A stretch of DNA of 64,000 nucleotides. It comes from Halobellus ruber (GTDB taxonomy: Archaea > Halobacteriota > Halobacteria > Halobacteriales > Haloferacaceae). Below the pieces are notes generated by a model. That model had not been told where the DNA came from. It saw only the letters and a program-made list of their open reading frames with translations, and did no database searches. The stretch covers positions 496,001 through 560,000 of the forward strand of contig NZ_JACKXD010000002.1 of NCBI RefSeq assembly GCF_014212355.1, written 5' to 3'. How positions within the stretch are numbered: position 1 is the first letter of the stretch; the number at the start of each line of letters is the position of its first letter. Below, one piece after another: positions 53,786-63,172 of the stretch. A program made the position numbers and the translations under genes.

Positions 53786-55075
53786 TTACGCCTTCCCGGC
53801 CGTGTGCAACGCTGTCGGTGCGGTCCCGAAGAACGGTTCGAGCCCGATTGCCCGCAGCGCGTACACCGATTCGAGCCCCGAGTCCGGGGGGTCCGGAGCG
53901 GCGGCCGCTCGGTCGCCGGCGGTGGCCGCACTCCGAAGGCCGGTGAGCCGCTGCGCCCGACGGGCGCTGTAACCGTCGACCGCCGCCCGCACCGCCGACT
54001 CGGTCCGGGCGAGCGCCCACACCACCCCGAGTGCGTCCGTGATCCCGAGCGCCGCCCCCATCCCGGCGGCCGAGGCGGCCGGACACGCGGCGGGACCGCA
54101 CCGTGCGATCCGGCCACACCCCCACCACCGGTCCGGAAGCGGCGGCTCCGGAAGGGGGGCGAACTCGCTGCGTACCCCTTCGAGTGAGTCGGCGCCGGGA
54201 ACGTCGAAGGGAACCCGGTCGTCGGCCGCGACCCGACGCCGGATTCCGTCGACGGTGGCCTCAGTCTCCGACGTCGTGATCCGGACGACTGCGTCGGTCC
54301 CCCCGACTCCGGGGAGGCGCCGAACCGCGACCGCCGGCCCCCGGACCTCCTCGACCGCACTCCCGCCGCTCCCCGCCGAGTGAGTCGCCTCGTACCGTAC
54401 GAGCGACCGTCGTTTGACGCCGTGTTCGGGTCGCGTAGCCGCCCCACAGGCGTCGACGGCCAGGTCGAAGCACTCCCTGACGCCGTCGCCGAACGTCGCC
54501 GCCACGCCGTCATCGCCCGGCGAGAGCGATCCGACCGTGCGTCCGTCGGCCACGGCCGCGTCGTCGATCCCGTCGCGGAGGATCCGACGGAGTGTCCGTG
54601 TCGGGACGACGACCGGCGGTGCCCTGTCGGGCGTGCCGGGTTCGGATCCGCCCGGTTCTCCGCGCCGGTCGCCGTCGCCGCGAGCCACCCGAACCGTCGC
54701 CCGTGTGATCCGGCGAGCGCGGTCCAGCAGTCGCTCCCCGAGGTCGAGTGCGCCCACCACCTCGACCGCGGCCGGTGGGAGGTAGGTGATTCGAGCGGGG
54801 TGCGTCGCGTCGGACCCGCGTGCCAGTACCGGATCGTAACCCGCCGCACGGAGCAAGCGAGCGAGCGTGAGTCCGGTCGGCGTCGTCCCGACCACCAGCA
54901 CCTGCCTGTCGTGGGACGGGGCGATCACGCCGTCGGTCGGAACCCAGGACGGCCGCGGGATCCGGTCTGTGGCTGCCGTCCCGTCGACTGGGTCGTTCGA
55001 GGAGTGCCCCCGAACGCGACGATCCGATTGCGCCTCCGAAGCGGTACGCTCCGGACCCCCCCTGTCGAAAGGCAT
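53786..55075 (-). CDS. FAD-dependent monooxygenase-like protein
   Basis: A 429-residue protein. The FAD motif is altered (VLVVGTTPTGLTLARLL in place of GxGxxG), and a later GxxPD-like region CGPAACPAASAAGMGAALGI binds FAD. This is a haloarchaeal UbiH/PHBH-like group. The first ~49 residues are Arg-rich and unlike the rest, so GTG at 54928 may be the true start; I keep the ATG because it lies ten bases after the HTH gene. Substrate unknown. Confidence 0.75.
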   Translation of the reverse strand: MPFDRGGPERTASEAQSDRRVRGHSSNDPVDGTAATDRIPRPSWVPTDGVIAPSHDRQVLVVGTTPTGLTLARLLRAAGYDPVLARGSDATHPARITYLPPAAVEVVGALDLGERLLDRARRITRATVRVARGDGDRRGEPGGSEPGTPDRAPPVVVPTRTLRRILRDGIDDAAVADGRTVGSLSPGDDGVAATFGDGVRECFDLAVDACGAATRPEHGVKRRSLVRYEATHSAGSGGSAVEEVRGPAVAVRRLPGVGGTDAVVRITTSETEATVDGIRRRVAADDRVPFDVPGADSLEGVRSEFAPLPEPPLPDRWWGCGRIARCGPAACPAASAAGMGAALGITDALGVVWALARTESAVRAAVDGYSARRAQRLTGLRSAATAGDRAAAAPDPPDSGLESVYALRAIGLEPFFGTAPTALHTAGKA

Positions 55076-55085
55076 CCTGATCGGA

Positions 55086-55490
55086 TCAGTCGCCCGCCCT
55101 CGGCGGGGTCTCGACGGGCTGCGGTTCCGGCTCCGAGTCGGACTCGGTCAGGTCGCCGGCGTCGCCGACCACCAACACCAGCGACCCCTCCGGCGCGTAC
55201 ACGTCCATCTCGCGACCTTTCTCCGAGTACCACTGGTCGACGACGTCGACGAGTCCAGCGTCCACGAGGTTGTCGAGGTGGTAGCTGACGTTCTGGATCG
55301 AGGTGTCGGCGCTGTCTGCTAGCTCCGATTGCGTCGCGGGCCCATTGTGCAGCTCCGCGAGGAGCGTCCGGGCGACCTCCGAGGAGAGAACGGAGAACAC
55401 CGCCTCGGAGCCGACGTCGTCGAGGCTGACGACCTGTGATTCGTCCGTGGTCGGTTCGACGGGCGAGCGTCGTGGGAGTAGCGCGCTCAT
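55086..55490 (-). CDS. ArsR-like winged-helix transcriptional regulator
   Basis: A 134-residue protein with a winged HTH at residues ~25-100 (VFSVLSSEVARTLLAELHNG, SELADSADTSIQNVSYHLDN, VDVVDQWYSEKGREMDVYAP) and an acidic tail. It fits the haloarchaeal HTH family seen near metabolic genes. Its stop is ten bases upstream of the flavoprotein start, so it probably regulates itself and that gene. Confidence 0.88.
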   Translation of the reverse strand: MSALLPRRSPVEPTTDESQVVSLDDVGSEAVFSVLSSEVARTLLAELHNGPATQSELADSADTSIQNVSYHLDNLVDAGLVDVVDQWYSEKGREMDVYAPEGSLVLVVGDAGDLTESDSEPEPQPVETPPRAGD

Positions 55491-55654
55491 ACTTCTCCGG
55501 TCGGTCCCCACCCCCGGAAGTGGTTCCACTACACGTATCGACTCGGTCCGAGTCCGGGGCTATACATATAGCCCTGCCGTCCGGCGTCGGGCCGCGGCCG
55601 ACACCAAAACAACAGCTTTGGGTTCGTCGGGCCCGAACCAACGGGTATCCACGT

Positions 55655-55720
55655 GATGACACTCGGTTTCGATCGGGAGTGCGGGCCCGGCACCACCCGC
55701 GTCGGGGCGGTGGTCCGGTG
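55655..55720 (+). CDS. Possible short leader ORF ahead of the ABC exporter
   Basis: ATG at 55655 gives a 21-residue frame (MTLGFDRECGPGTTRVGAVV plus R) whose TGA overlaps the GTG start of the ABC gene (GTGA). The overlap is typical of coupled genes, but so short a frame may be chance. A TATA-like CTATACATATAG lies upstream at 55560-55571. Confidence 0.25.
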
Positions 55721-57631
55721 AGCGACGAGGACGGCGGGTTCAGCGGGATTCGTGAGTCCGTCGACGGTCACCCGATGCGGCTGCTGCTGGGGTACGCCGG
55801 AGCGTACTGGCCGCGGATCACGCTCGGCGTGTTCGCGGCGATGCTGACGCGGTTCGCCCGGCTGGTACCGCCTGTCATCGTCGCGACGACCATCGACCGG
55901 GTCGTCCTCGACTCGGCCGACCCCGGGCTGCTGACGGAGGCCGGACTCCTCCCCGGCGGCGCGATCACTGGCGAGGCCGCCCGGCTGGCGTTCCTCCAGC
56001 GGCTGATCGCCATCGCGGCGCTCGCGTACCTGCTCCGGTCGGTCACCCGGTTCGGGTCGCGGTACCTGCTTCAGTCGTCGGCACAGAAGGTCCAGCGGGA
56101 CCTCCGGAACGACACTTACGACCATCTTCAGCACCTCTCGATGGACTTCTTCGCAAACCACCAGACCGGGGGGATGATGTCGATCCTCAACAGCGACATC
56201 AACCGGCTGGAGCAGTTCCTCAACACCGAGTTCCGACAGCTCATCCGCGTGGTCGCTACCGTCGGCGGCATCGCGGCCGTGCTGTGGTACTACGCGCCGA
56301 CGCTGGCGATCATCGCGTTGGCGCCGGTCCCGATCATCGGACTCGCGAGCGCGGCCTTCCTCCGGTGGATCGAGCCGCGGTACAAATCCCTCCGGGAGAC
56401 GGTCGCGCGGCTCAACACCCGGCTGGAGAACAACCTCGGGGGCGTCGCCGTGGTGAAGGCGTTCAACCGCTACGCCTTCGAACGCGACCGGGTCGCCGAA
56501 CGGAGCGAGGCGTACCACGACGAGAAGGTGGCGGCGTTGCGGATCCGCCGGGGCTTCTTCGCCACGCTCCGGTTGCTCACGGGGGTCGTGTTCGTGCTCA
56601 TCCTGTACGTCGGCGGACGGGCTATCATCACGACGCCGCCCGGGGAGGCCGCGCTGATCTCCACGGGAGCGTTTGCGGCCTTCTTCCTCTACCTCCGGCG
56701 GCTCTACTCCCCGATGCGACGGATCGGCCGGTCGGCCAACAAGTACCAGCTCGCGAAATCCAGCGCCGAGCGGGTGTTCGGGCTGCTCGGCCGGAAGCCG
56801 ACGGTCACCGAGCCCGACGACCCGTACGTCCCCGACCGGATCGACGGCGACGTCGCCTTCGAGGACGTGTGGTTCAGCTACGACCAGCGGGAATCGGTCC
56901 TGAAATCCGTGTCGCTCGACGTACCGGCCGGGGCGACGATCGGGCTGGCCGGCGCGACCGGCGCCGGCAAGTCGACGCTTGTGAAACTCGTGCCGCGGCT
57001 CCACGACGTTGACGAGGGCCGTGTCACCGTCGACGGCCGCGACGTCCGGGCGTACGACCTCCAGGCGCTGCGGGAGGAGATCGCGGTGGTCGAGCAGAAC
57101 CCCTACCTCTTTTCGGGCACCGTCGCCGAGAACGTCGCGTACGGCGACAGCGACGTGCTGGCGGGCGAACGCGGCGACGGCGACCCCGGAGCCGCGCGGG
57201 AACGGGTCGTCGCCGCCGCGGAGGCCGCAGCCGCCGACGGGTTCGTCTCGGAGCTCCCGGACGGGTACGAGACACAGATCGGCGAGCGGGGGATCAAACT
57301 CTCCGGGGGCCAACGACAGCGGATTGCAATCGCCCGGGCGCTGCTCAACGACCCCGCGATCATCATCTTCGACGAGGCAACGAGCGACGTCGACACCGAG
57401 ACCGAAGAGGAGATCAAAGCGAGCATCGACCGGCTGATCGAGGACCGGACCGCGTTCGTGATCGCCCACCGGCTGTCGACCATCCGGGACGCCGACCGGG
57501 TCGTCGTGCTCGACGACGGCGAGGTCGTCGAATCGGGGACTCACGACCGCCTGCTGTCCGAGTCCGGCGAGTACGCCGCCCTGTGGGACGCCCAGGTCGA
57601 CGATGCCAGGGCGGTCGACGCGGACGATTGA
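55718..57631 (+). CDS. ABC exporter, fused permease and ATPase
   Basis: A 637-residue half-transporter with a GTG start (VSDEDGGFSGIRESVDGHPM). Residues ~20-350 hold six spans of an MsbA/MDR-like permease. The ATPase has Walker A GATGAGKST, LSGGQRQRIAIA, Walker B IIIFDEATSD and the H-loop AHRLST. It works as a dimer to export a lipid, peptide or drug-like molecule. The length is normal for homodimeric exporters. Confidence 0.95.
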   Translation: MSDEDGGFSGIRESVDGHPMRLLLGYAGAYWPRITLGVFAAMLTRFARLVPPVIVATTIDRVVLDSADPGLLTEAGLLPGGAITGEAARLAFLQRLIAIAALAYLLRSVTRFGSRYLLQSSAQKVQRDLRNDTYDHLQHLSMDFFANHQTGGMMSILNSDINRLEQFLNTEFRQLIRVVATVGGIAAVLWYYAPTLAIIALAPVPIIGLASAAFLRWIEPRYKSLRETVARLNTRLENNLGGVAVVKAFNRYAFERDRVAERSEAYHDEKVAALRIRRGFFATLRLLTGVVFVLILYVGGRAIITTPPGEAALISTGAFAAFFLYLRRLYSPMRRIGRSANKYQLAKSSAERVFGLLGRKPTVTEPDDPYVPDRIDGDVAFEDVWFSYDQRESVLKSVSLDVPAGATIGLAGATGAGKSTLVKLVPRLHDVDEGRVTVDGRDVRAYDLQALREEIAVVEQNPYLFSGTVAENVAYGDSDVLAGERGDGDPGAARERVVAAAEAAAADGFVSELPDGYETQIGERGIKLSGGQRQRIAIARALLNDPAIIIFDEATSDVDTETEEEIKASIDRLIEDRTAFVIAHRLSTIRDADRVVVLDDGEVVESGTHDRLLSESGEYAALWDAQVDDARAVDADD

Positions 57632-57669
57632 GCCGGCGGAGTTTTGCCTGCGCCCCCGATAACACGGAT

Positions 57670-58278
57670 ATGCCCCGTTCCCGCCGGGCGACCGTCGATC
57701 TCCTCGTCGTCCTCGCGGCGGTTTTCGGCCTCCAGCAGGTCGCGGGAGCGGTCGGGTTCGGGATCGAGTGGTTCGCGCTGGCGACGCCGGTGCGACGCCC
57801 CTGGACGCTGGTCACGACCGTCTACGCCCACGCGTCGCTGGGTCATCTGCTCGCCAACGCCGTCGGATTCGTTCTGGTCGGGCTCGTCCTCGAGCGGTCG
57901 ACCTCCCGGATCCGATTTCACGCGTTCGTCCTGGCCACGGGGATGGTCTCGGCCGGCGTGGAGTTCCTCGTCGGAGCGGCGCTCGGAACGCCGGTCGCGG
58001 TACTCGGTGCCAGCGGGGCCCTCCTCGCGGGGTTCGGCTACCTGCTCGCCGGCAACCGCCTGGCCGAGGGCGTCCTCGCGCGGATCGAGATCGGCCGACG
58101 CGGGTCAGTGGCGCTGTTGCTCGGTGTCGCGGCCGCGGTGACGCTTCTGACCGCCGGCCCCGGCGTCGCGGTGGTCGCCCACTTCGTCGGGTTCGCAATC
58201 GGGGCCGTCGCCGGCCGGGTCGGGGTACTTCAGGGTGGGAGCCGACCGGGGACGGTCGGCGGCGTGCCGCGACAGTAG
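57670..58278 (+). CDS. Rhomboid-family intramembrane serine protease
   Basis: A 202-residue, six-span membrane protein. The rhomboid motif GASGALLAGFGY carries the catalytic serine, HFVGFAIGAVAG the catalytic histidine, and HASLGHLLANAVGF the conserved first histidine pair. It cuts membrane proteins within the bilayer. It is 38 bp downstream of the ABC exporter on the same strand, so it may share its transcript. Confidence 0.92.
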   Translation: MPRSRRATVDLLVVLAAVFGLQQVAGAVGFGIEWFALATPVRRPWTLVTTVYAHASLGHLLANAVGFVLVGLVLERSTSRIRFHAFVLATGMVSAGVEFLVGAALGTPVAVLGASGALLAGFGYLLAGNRLAEGVLARIEIGRRGSVALLLGVAAAVTLLTAGPGVAVVAHFVGFAIGAVAGRVGVLQGGSRPGTVGGVPRQ

Positions 58279-58434
58279 CGCGCTGTAGCCGACGGTACGG
58301 GCAGACAGCAGCGTAGCGGAGACTGTCGGACTCCAAGGTAGTCGATCCGTCCGTACTGATCTCCCTTCCCGAGCGGTCCCGGGGCCGCCTTGGATACCCG
58401 TGCGCCCGTCGTCTCCCGCGAGCACGGTCGACTC

Positions 58435-58515
58435 ATACTGTCGGCTATAACTACGTGAAGATTTTCCACACCCCCGGGGTGTCGAAATCCGTCACGCGAC
58501 TACAGCCGACGGTAT
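58435..58515. mobile_element. 81-bp hairpin MITE, copy 2
   Basis: ATACTGTCGGCTATA faces TACAGCCGACGGTAT (13 of 15 pairs), with the same middle design as copy 1 at 34260-34339 (shared CTATAACTACGTGAAGA). The inner stem here is CCACACCCCC/GGGGTGTCG-like rather than TTTCGACA. It lies in a noncoding gap. No flanking direct repeat is obvious. Confidence 0.8.
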
Positions 58516-59161
58516 CAACTCCGGGCAGACCACGCGGCCTCCCGGGACGGGTTCGCACGAGGCTGGTCGTGGTCTCGCTGCAGTCGGTGTCGCAGGTACT
58601 GACCCCGACACGTGGATCGTCACATACTCGCGACGGGATGCGATCATATTAAATATACTAAAAGTACAATTTTCAAATAATTCGATTTAGCAGTCATCCC
58701 TTCAGGTACCTTCAGTACCCTTTCAACGTTACGATAACCGAAACTCGAAAACACTATTCCCACCAATTATCTTATCAAAATTACTACTTACCAATTCAAA
58801 AGAACTACTGCGCTCGGAGCGGGCTTTACGCCGGTTTACACACGACGACATCCGTGCTTCGACCACGGGGTAGTAAACTCGGCGTAGCCCAGTCCTGGCG
58901 GTCAGAATTAACAGACGTACATCTGTTAGCTTTCTCCTGTTGCCGTCGAAGTACGGCGGTGCAGGGCGCCTCCTGACCTCACGGTCGGCTCCACGGCTCG
59001 CCCGTGAGCAAGCCGCCGGCCCCGATAGCCACTCGTTCAATCTGAATGAACGACCGCCGCCGACTGGACCGGCTCGGAGCGGCCTGGACCCACTGACCGG
59101 ACCGTTCGGATAACTCGCTCAGTCCGCACGGTTCGAACCGAACCGTGGCAAACGTCCGGTC
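58516..59161. other. Gene-poor, partly AT-rich gap
   Basis: The part 58645-58830 is AT-rich; a perfect palindrome TAACAGA-CGTACA-TCTGTTA stands at 58909-58928. A minus-strand frame of 103 residues (58729-59040) is Arg- and Ser-rich and matches no family I know; it may be a decayed element. I see no gene to call here. Confidence 0.5.
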
Positions 59162-59920
59162 TCAGGAGAAAACGAAGTTCAGTTGCACGACGTTTGCGGC
59201 CTCCCTGACCGCCTCCGTCAGTTCGGCCTCCCGTTCCGCATCGCTGAACCGCTCCGACGGGCCCGAGACGCTCAGGGCGCCCAGCGGGTCGCCGTCGACG
59301 ACGATCGGCGCGGCGATACACCGGAGCCCCTCGACGGTCTCCTCCTCGTCGAGGGAGATCCCGTCTTCGCGGATCTCCGCGAGCGTCCGGTCGAGTTCCT
59401 CGCGGGTCGTGACGGTGTTTTCGGTGAACTCCGGCAGCCCGTGTTCGGCGACGATTTCGTCGACGCGGCTGGGCGGGAGGTGGGCGAGAATGGCCTTACC
59501 GGTGCCTGTCGCGTGCATATGGTACCTGTCGCCCGGGCCCATATGGATGTCCATCGACCCCTTCGCGTCGGTCGTGTAAACGCAGGTTCCCATCCCGTCC
59601 TCCTCGATGACGAGGTTCGTCCGCTCGTCGGTGTCGGCGGCCAGGCTCTGAACCTCGTCTTTCCCCCGGCGGTAGAGTTCGATCCCGTACTGGACGTTCG
59701 ATCCGAGTTCGAGGAACCGACAGCTCAGCCGGTATTCGCCGTTCTCTTTCACCGCGTATCCGGCTTCGTCCAGCGTGTGCAGGTGGGTATACGCCGTGCT
59801 CTTCGAGAGCCCGAGTTCGCGGGCGACCGCCGAGGCCCCCGCGGACCCCAGTTCGTCGAGCGCCGCGACTATCTCCAACGATCGCTCGACTGCGCCGATC
59901 GGTTTCGTACCGCGTCCCAT
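59162..59920 (-). CDS. IclR-family transcriptional regulator (second copy)
   Basis: A 252-residue regulator with an N-terminal HTH (SLEIVAALDELGSAGASAVA, LGLSKSTAYTHLHTLDEAGYA) and IclR effector domain (YHMHATGTGKAILAHLPPSR and LSVSGPSERFSD). It diverges from the E2/E3 genes. The TATA-like GCTATATGCC is about 27 bp upstream, and the palindrome CCACGTGTGG (59923-59932) lies directly before the ATG, an operator-like place for self-control. Confidence 0.92.
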   Translation of the reverse strand: MGRGTKPIGAVERSLEIVAALDELGSAGASAVARELGLSKSTAYTHLHTLDEAGYAVKENGEYRLSCRFLELGSNVQYGIELYRRGKDEVQSLAADTDERTNLVIEEDGMGTCVYTTDAKGSMDIHMGPGDRYHMHATGTGKAILAHLPPSRVDEIVAEHGLPEFTENTVTTREELDRTLAEIREDGISLDEEETVEGLRCIAAPIVVDGDPLGALSVSGPSERFSDAEREAELTEAVREAANVVQLNFVFS

Positions 59921-59922
59921 AC

Positions 59923-59932
59923 CCACGTGTGG
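59923..59932. promoter_or_regulatory. Palindrome at the start of the second IclR gene
   Basis: CCAC-GT-GTGG ends two bases from the IclR start codon on the minus strand and overlaps the expected transcription start. It suits autorepression. Confidence 0.35.
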
Positions 59933-60064
59933 ATGGACTCGGGGCATATAGCTTTCGACGATGATGAACGGCGGTCGCTATCGGTCCCCGGTGTCGTCAC
60001 GCCGCTCTCTTCACGCCGACCACCGAAGGACGTATAGTGGTCGCGGCGGAGATGGGAAGCGAAG

Positions 60065-61681
60065 ATGGCACTCAAAGAGTTCGCGCTGCCCGACGTCGGC
60101 GAGGGCGTCGCCGAGGGGGAGCTCGTGACCTGGCTCGTCGAGGCGGGCGAGCGCGTCGAGGAGGACCAGCCCATCGCCGAGGTGGAGACCGACAAGGCGA
60201 TGGTCGAGATCCCCTCGGCCTACGACGGCGTCGTCTCCGAACTGCGCGCCGAGGAGGGGGAGATGGTGCCGGTGGGCGAGGTCTTCGTCGTCTTCGAGAC
60301 CGACGAGGACGACGCCGCGGGCGACGATACAGCAACGGCGGGGGCGGCGGATGAGGGCTCCGCCGGCGCCGTGGGTGGCGATCCGACCGACGACGCGGCG
60401 GTCCCCGACGGTCGCGTGTTCGCCCCGCCGCGGGTCCGCCGGCTCGCGCGGGCGGAGGGCGTCGACCTCGGGAACGTCGCGGGCAGCGGTCCGGGCGGGC
60501 GGATCACCGAGGCTGACGTGGAGGCCGCTGCGGGCGCCGGGTCCGGGGCGGCTGCCGATGACGGCTCCAGGGAGAGTCCTGGCGACGGAACGGTCACCGC
60601 CGGGGCGAGCACCAACGGCACAAGCGAGTCGATCCAGTCCGGCGCCGCCGGCCGCTCCCGTGCCGACCGCGACCGGACGCTCGCGATGCCCGCGACCCGG
60701 CAGCTCGCACGGGAGGAGGGCGTCGACCTCGACGCGGTGCCTGCAAGCGAGGAGCGCGACGGCGAGGCGTTCGTGACGCCCGCGGACGTCCGATCCTACG
60801 CCGACGCGGGGAGAGAGGCGACACCGGAGGGAGCGACGCTGCCGACAGCCTCGGCACCCGAGTCGTCGGCGTCGGCGGGGACGGAATCCACAGTCGACGG
60901 GGAGACGGCACCCGAGACCGACGCGGAGGCGACACCCGGAACCGACGTGGAGGCGACCACGGCCGCGGAGGAGTCCGGCCCTCGACCCGGCGATCGGGTT
61001 CCGTACACCGGCATCCGCCGGACCATCGGCGATCGGATGGCCGAATCGAAGTACACCGCGCCGCACGTCAGCCACCACGACGAGGTCGACGTGACCGATC
61101 TGGTCGAGACCCGAACCCGGCTCAAGGAAGTCGCCGACGACTCCGGCGTCACCCTCACGTACCTCCCGTTCGTCATCAAAGCGGTCATCGCGGGGCTGAG
61201 GGCGGAGCCGTATATGAACTCCCAACTCGACGAGGAGGCCGAGGAGATCGTCCTCCACGACGAGTACCACATCGGGATCGCGGTCGCAACCGACGCCGGG
61301 TTGATGGTCCCGGTCGTCGAGAACGCCGATCGGAAGGGGCTGCTCGAGATCGCCCGGGAGGTCCAGGACCTCGCGAAGCGCGCCCGCGATCGCACGATCT
61401 CGGTCGACGAACTCCGGGGCAGCACGTTCACGATCACGAACCTGGGCGCGGTCGGTGGCGAGCACGCCTCGCCGATCATCAACTACCCCGAGGCGGGGAT
61501 TCTGGCGCTCGGCGAGATCAAGGAGAAGCCAGCCGTTCACGAGGGCGAGGTCGTGCCGCGGGAGATCCTCACCATCTCGGCGTCGGTCGACCACCGGATC
61601 GTCGACGGCGCGATCGCGGCGCGGTTCACGAACAAAGTAAAACAGTACCTTCACGACCCCGACCTGCTTCTGTTGGAGTAA
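60065..61681 (+). CDS. pdhC: Dihydrolipoamide acyltransferase (2-oxoacid dehydrogenase E2)
   Basis: A 538-residue E2. A lipoyl domain (residues 1-80, lipoyl lysine in VETDKAMVEIPS) is followed by an Ala/Glu/Gly/Thr-rich linker, two peripheral subunit-binding domains (VFAPPRVRRLARAEGVDLGN and a second, MPATRQLAREEGVDLDAV), another acidic linker and the catalytic core (TGIRRTIGDRMAESKYTAPH onward, active-site DHRIVDG near the end). A TATA-like GTATAG lies 30-36 bp upstream. It could belong to a pyruvate, branched-chain or acetoin-type complex. Confidence 0.93.
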   Translation: MALKEFALPDVGEGVAEGELVTWLVEAGERVEEDQPIAEVETDKAMVEIPSAYDGVVSELRAEEGEMVPVGEVFVVFETDEDDAAGDDTATAGAADEGSAGAVGGDPTDDAAVPDGRVFAPPRVRRLARAEGVDLGNVAGSGPGGRITEADVEAAAGAGSGAAADDGSRESPGDGTVTAGASTNGTSESIQSGAAGRSRADRDRTLAMPATRQLAREEGVDLDAVPASEERDGEAFVTPADVRSYADAGREATPEGATLPTASAPESSASAGTESTVDGETAPETDAEATPGTDVEATTAAEESGPRPGDRVPYTGIRRTIGDRMAESKYTAPHVSHHDEVDVTDLVETRTRLKEVADDSGVTLTYLPFVIKAVIAGLRAEPYMNSQLDEEAEEIVLHDEYHIGIAVATDAGLMVPVVENADRKGLLEIAREVQDLAKRARDRTISVDELRGSTFTITNLGAVGGEHASPIINYPEAGILALGEIKEKPAVHEGEVVPREILTISASVDHRIVDGAIAARFTNKVKQYLHDPDLLLLE

Positions 61682-61683
61682 CG

Positions 61684-63108
61684 ATGGTAATGGGAGACGT
61701 TGCGACCGGGACCGACGTACTGGTGATCGGCGGCGGACCGGGCGGCTACGTGGCCGCCATCCGCGCCGCACAGCACGACCTCGACGTCACGCTCGTCGAG
61801 AGGGACGCCTACGGCGGCACCTGCCTGAACCACGGCTGCATCCCATCGAAGGCGTTCATCACCGCCGCCGACCTCGCACACGAGGCCGGCAACGCGGAGG
61901 CGATGGGGATCCACGCCGACCCCGCGGTCGATATGGCCGGGCTGGCCGCCTGGAAGGACGACGTCGTCGACCAGCTGACAAGCGGCGTCGAGAAGCTGTG
62001 TAAGGCCAACGGCGTCCACCTGCTGGAGGGAACCGCGGCGTTCAAAGACGACCACACTGCCCGCATCGCCCACGGCGGCGAGGGCCAGGGGATGGAATCC
62101 GTCGAGTTCGAAGAGTGCATCGTCGCCACCGGCTCGCGGCCGCTGGAGATCCCCGGGTTCTCCTTCGCCGACGAGCCCGTGTGGGCCTCGAAGGACGCGC
62201 TCGCGGCCGAGGCGGTCCCCGACGAACTGGTGGTCGTCGGCGCGGGCTACATCGGAATGGAGCTGTCGACGACGTTCGCGAAGGTCGGTGCCGACGTGAC
62301 CGTCGTCGAGATGCTCGACTCCGCGCTCCCGGCGTACGACGAGGACGTCACGCGGGTCGTCCGCTCCCGTGCGGCGGATCTGGGCGTCGACTTCCAGTTT
62401 GGCGAGGGCGCAAGCGAGTGGCACGAGACCGGAGACGGAATCGAGGTCGTGACCGAGACCGACGAGGGCGAAACCGCCAGTTACGACGCCGACAAGGTGC
62501 TCGTCGCGGTCGGCCGCGAGCCCGTCACCGACACGCTCGAACTCGATACGATCGGGCTCGAACCCGACGAAAACGGCTTTCTCGCGACCGACGACCGGGC
62601 CCGGACCGAGGTCGACCACATCTACGCCGTCGGCGACGTCGCCGGCGAGCCGATGCTCGCGCACAAGGCCAGCGCCGAGGGCGTCGTCGCCGCCGAAACG
62701 ACCGCGGGCGAACCCGCCGCGCTCGACCACCAGGCCATCCCCGCCGCAGTCTTCACCGACCCCGAGATCGGGACCGTCGGGATGACCGAATCCGAGGCCG
62801 CCGACGCCGGCTACGACCCCGTGGTCGGGGAGATGCCGATGCGCGCCAGCGGCCGGGCGCTCACGATGAACGAATCGGAGGGCTTCGTCCGCCTCGTCGG
62901 CGACGGGGAGACCGGGTTCCTGCTCGGCGCACAGATCGTGGCCCCGGAGGCCTCCGAACTGATCGCGGAGCTCGGGCTGGCGATCGAACTGGGTGCGACG
63001 ATCGAGGACGTCGCCAGCACCATCCACACCCACCCGACGCTGTCGGAGGCGACGATGGAGGCCGCCGAGAACGCGATGGAGCAGGCGATCCACACGCTGA
63101 ACCGGTAA
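61684..63108 (+). CDS. lpdA: Dihydrolipoyl dehydrogenase (E3)
   Basis: A 474-residue FAD/NAD flavoprotein disulfide reductase that re-oxidises E2 lipoamide. FAD motif VLVIGGGPGGYVAAIRAAQ, redox disulfide C47-C52 (GGTCLNHGCIPSK), NAD motif VVVGAGYIGMELSTTF, and the C-terminal HTHPTLSEA with the catalytic histidine are intact. It starts two bases after the E2 stop and is co-transcribed with it. Confidence 0.95.
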   Translation: MVMGDVATGTDVLVIGGGPGGYVAAIRAAQHDLDVTLVERDAYGGTCLNHGCIPSKAFITAADLAHEAGNAEAMGIHADPAVDMAGLAAWKDDVVDQLTSGVEKLCKANGVHLLEGTAAFKDDHTARIAHGGEGQGMESVEFEECIVATGSRPLEIPGFSFADEPVWASKDALAAEAVPDELVVVGAGYIGMELSTTFAKVGADVTVVEMLDSALPAYDEDVTRVVRSRAADLGVDFQFGEGASEWHETGDGIEVVTETDEGETASYDADKVLVAVGREPVTDTLELDTIGLEPDENGFLATDDRARTEVDHIYAVGDVAGEPMLAHKASAEGVVAAETTAGEPAALDHQAIPAAVFTDPEIGTVGMTESEAADAGYDPVVGEMPMRASGRALTMNESEGFVRLVGDGETGFLLGAQIVAPEASELIAELGLAIELGATIEDVASTIHTHPTLSEATMEAAENAMEQAIHTLNR

Positions 63109-63172
63109 TCAGCCGTTTTTCCGTCGGGTTTAGTCCAACATTGAATTGTACGACCGGAGACGTGAATATCCG

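Noticed and set aside
58729-59040. A 103-residue minus-strand frame that could be a transposase remnant.
   Set aside because: I could not match it to any transposase motif (no DDE or HUH pattern).
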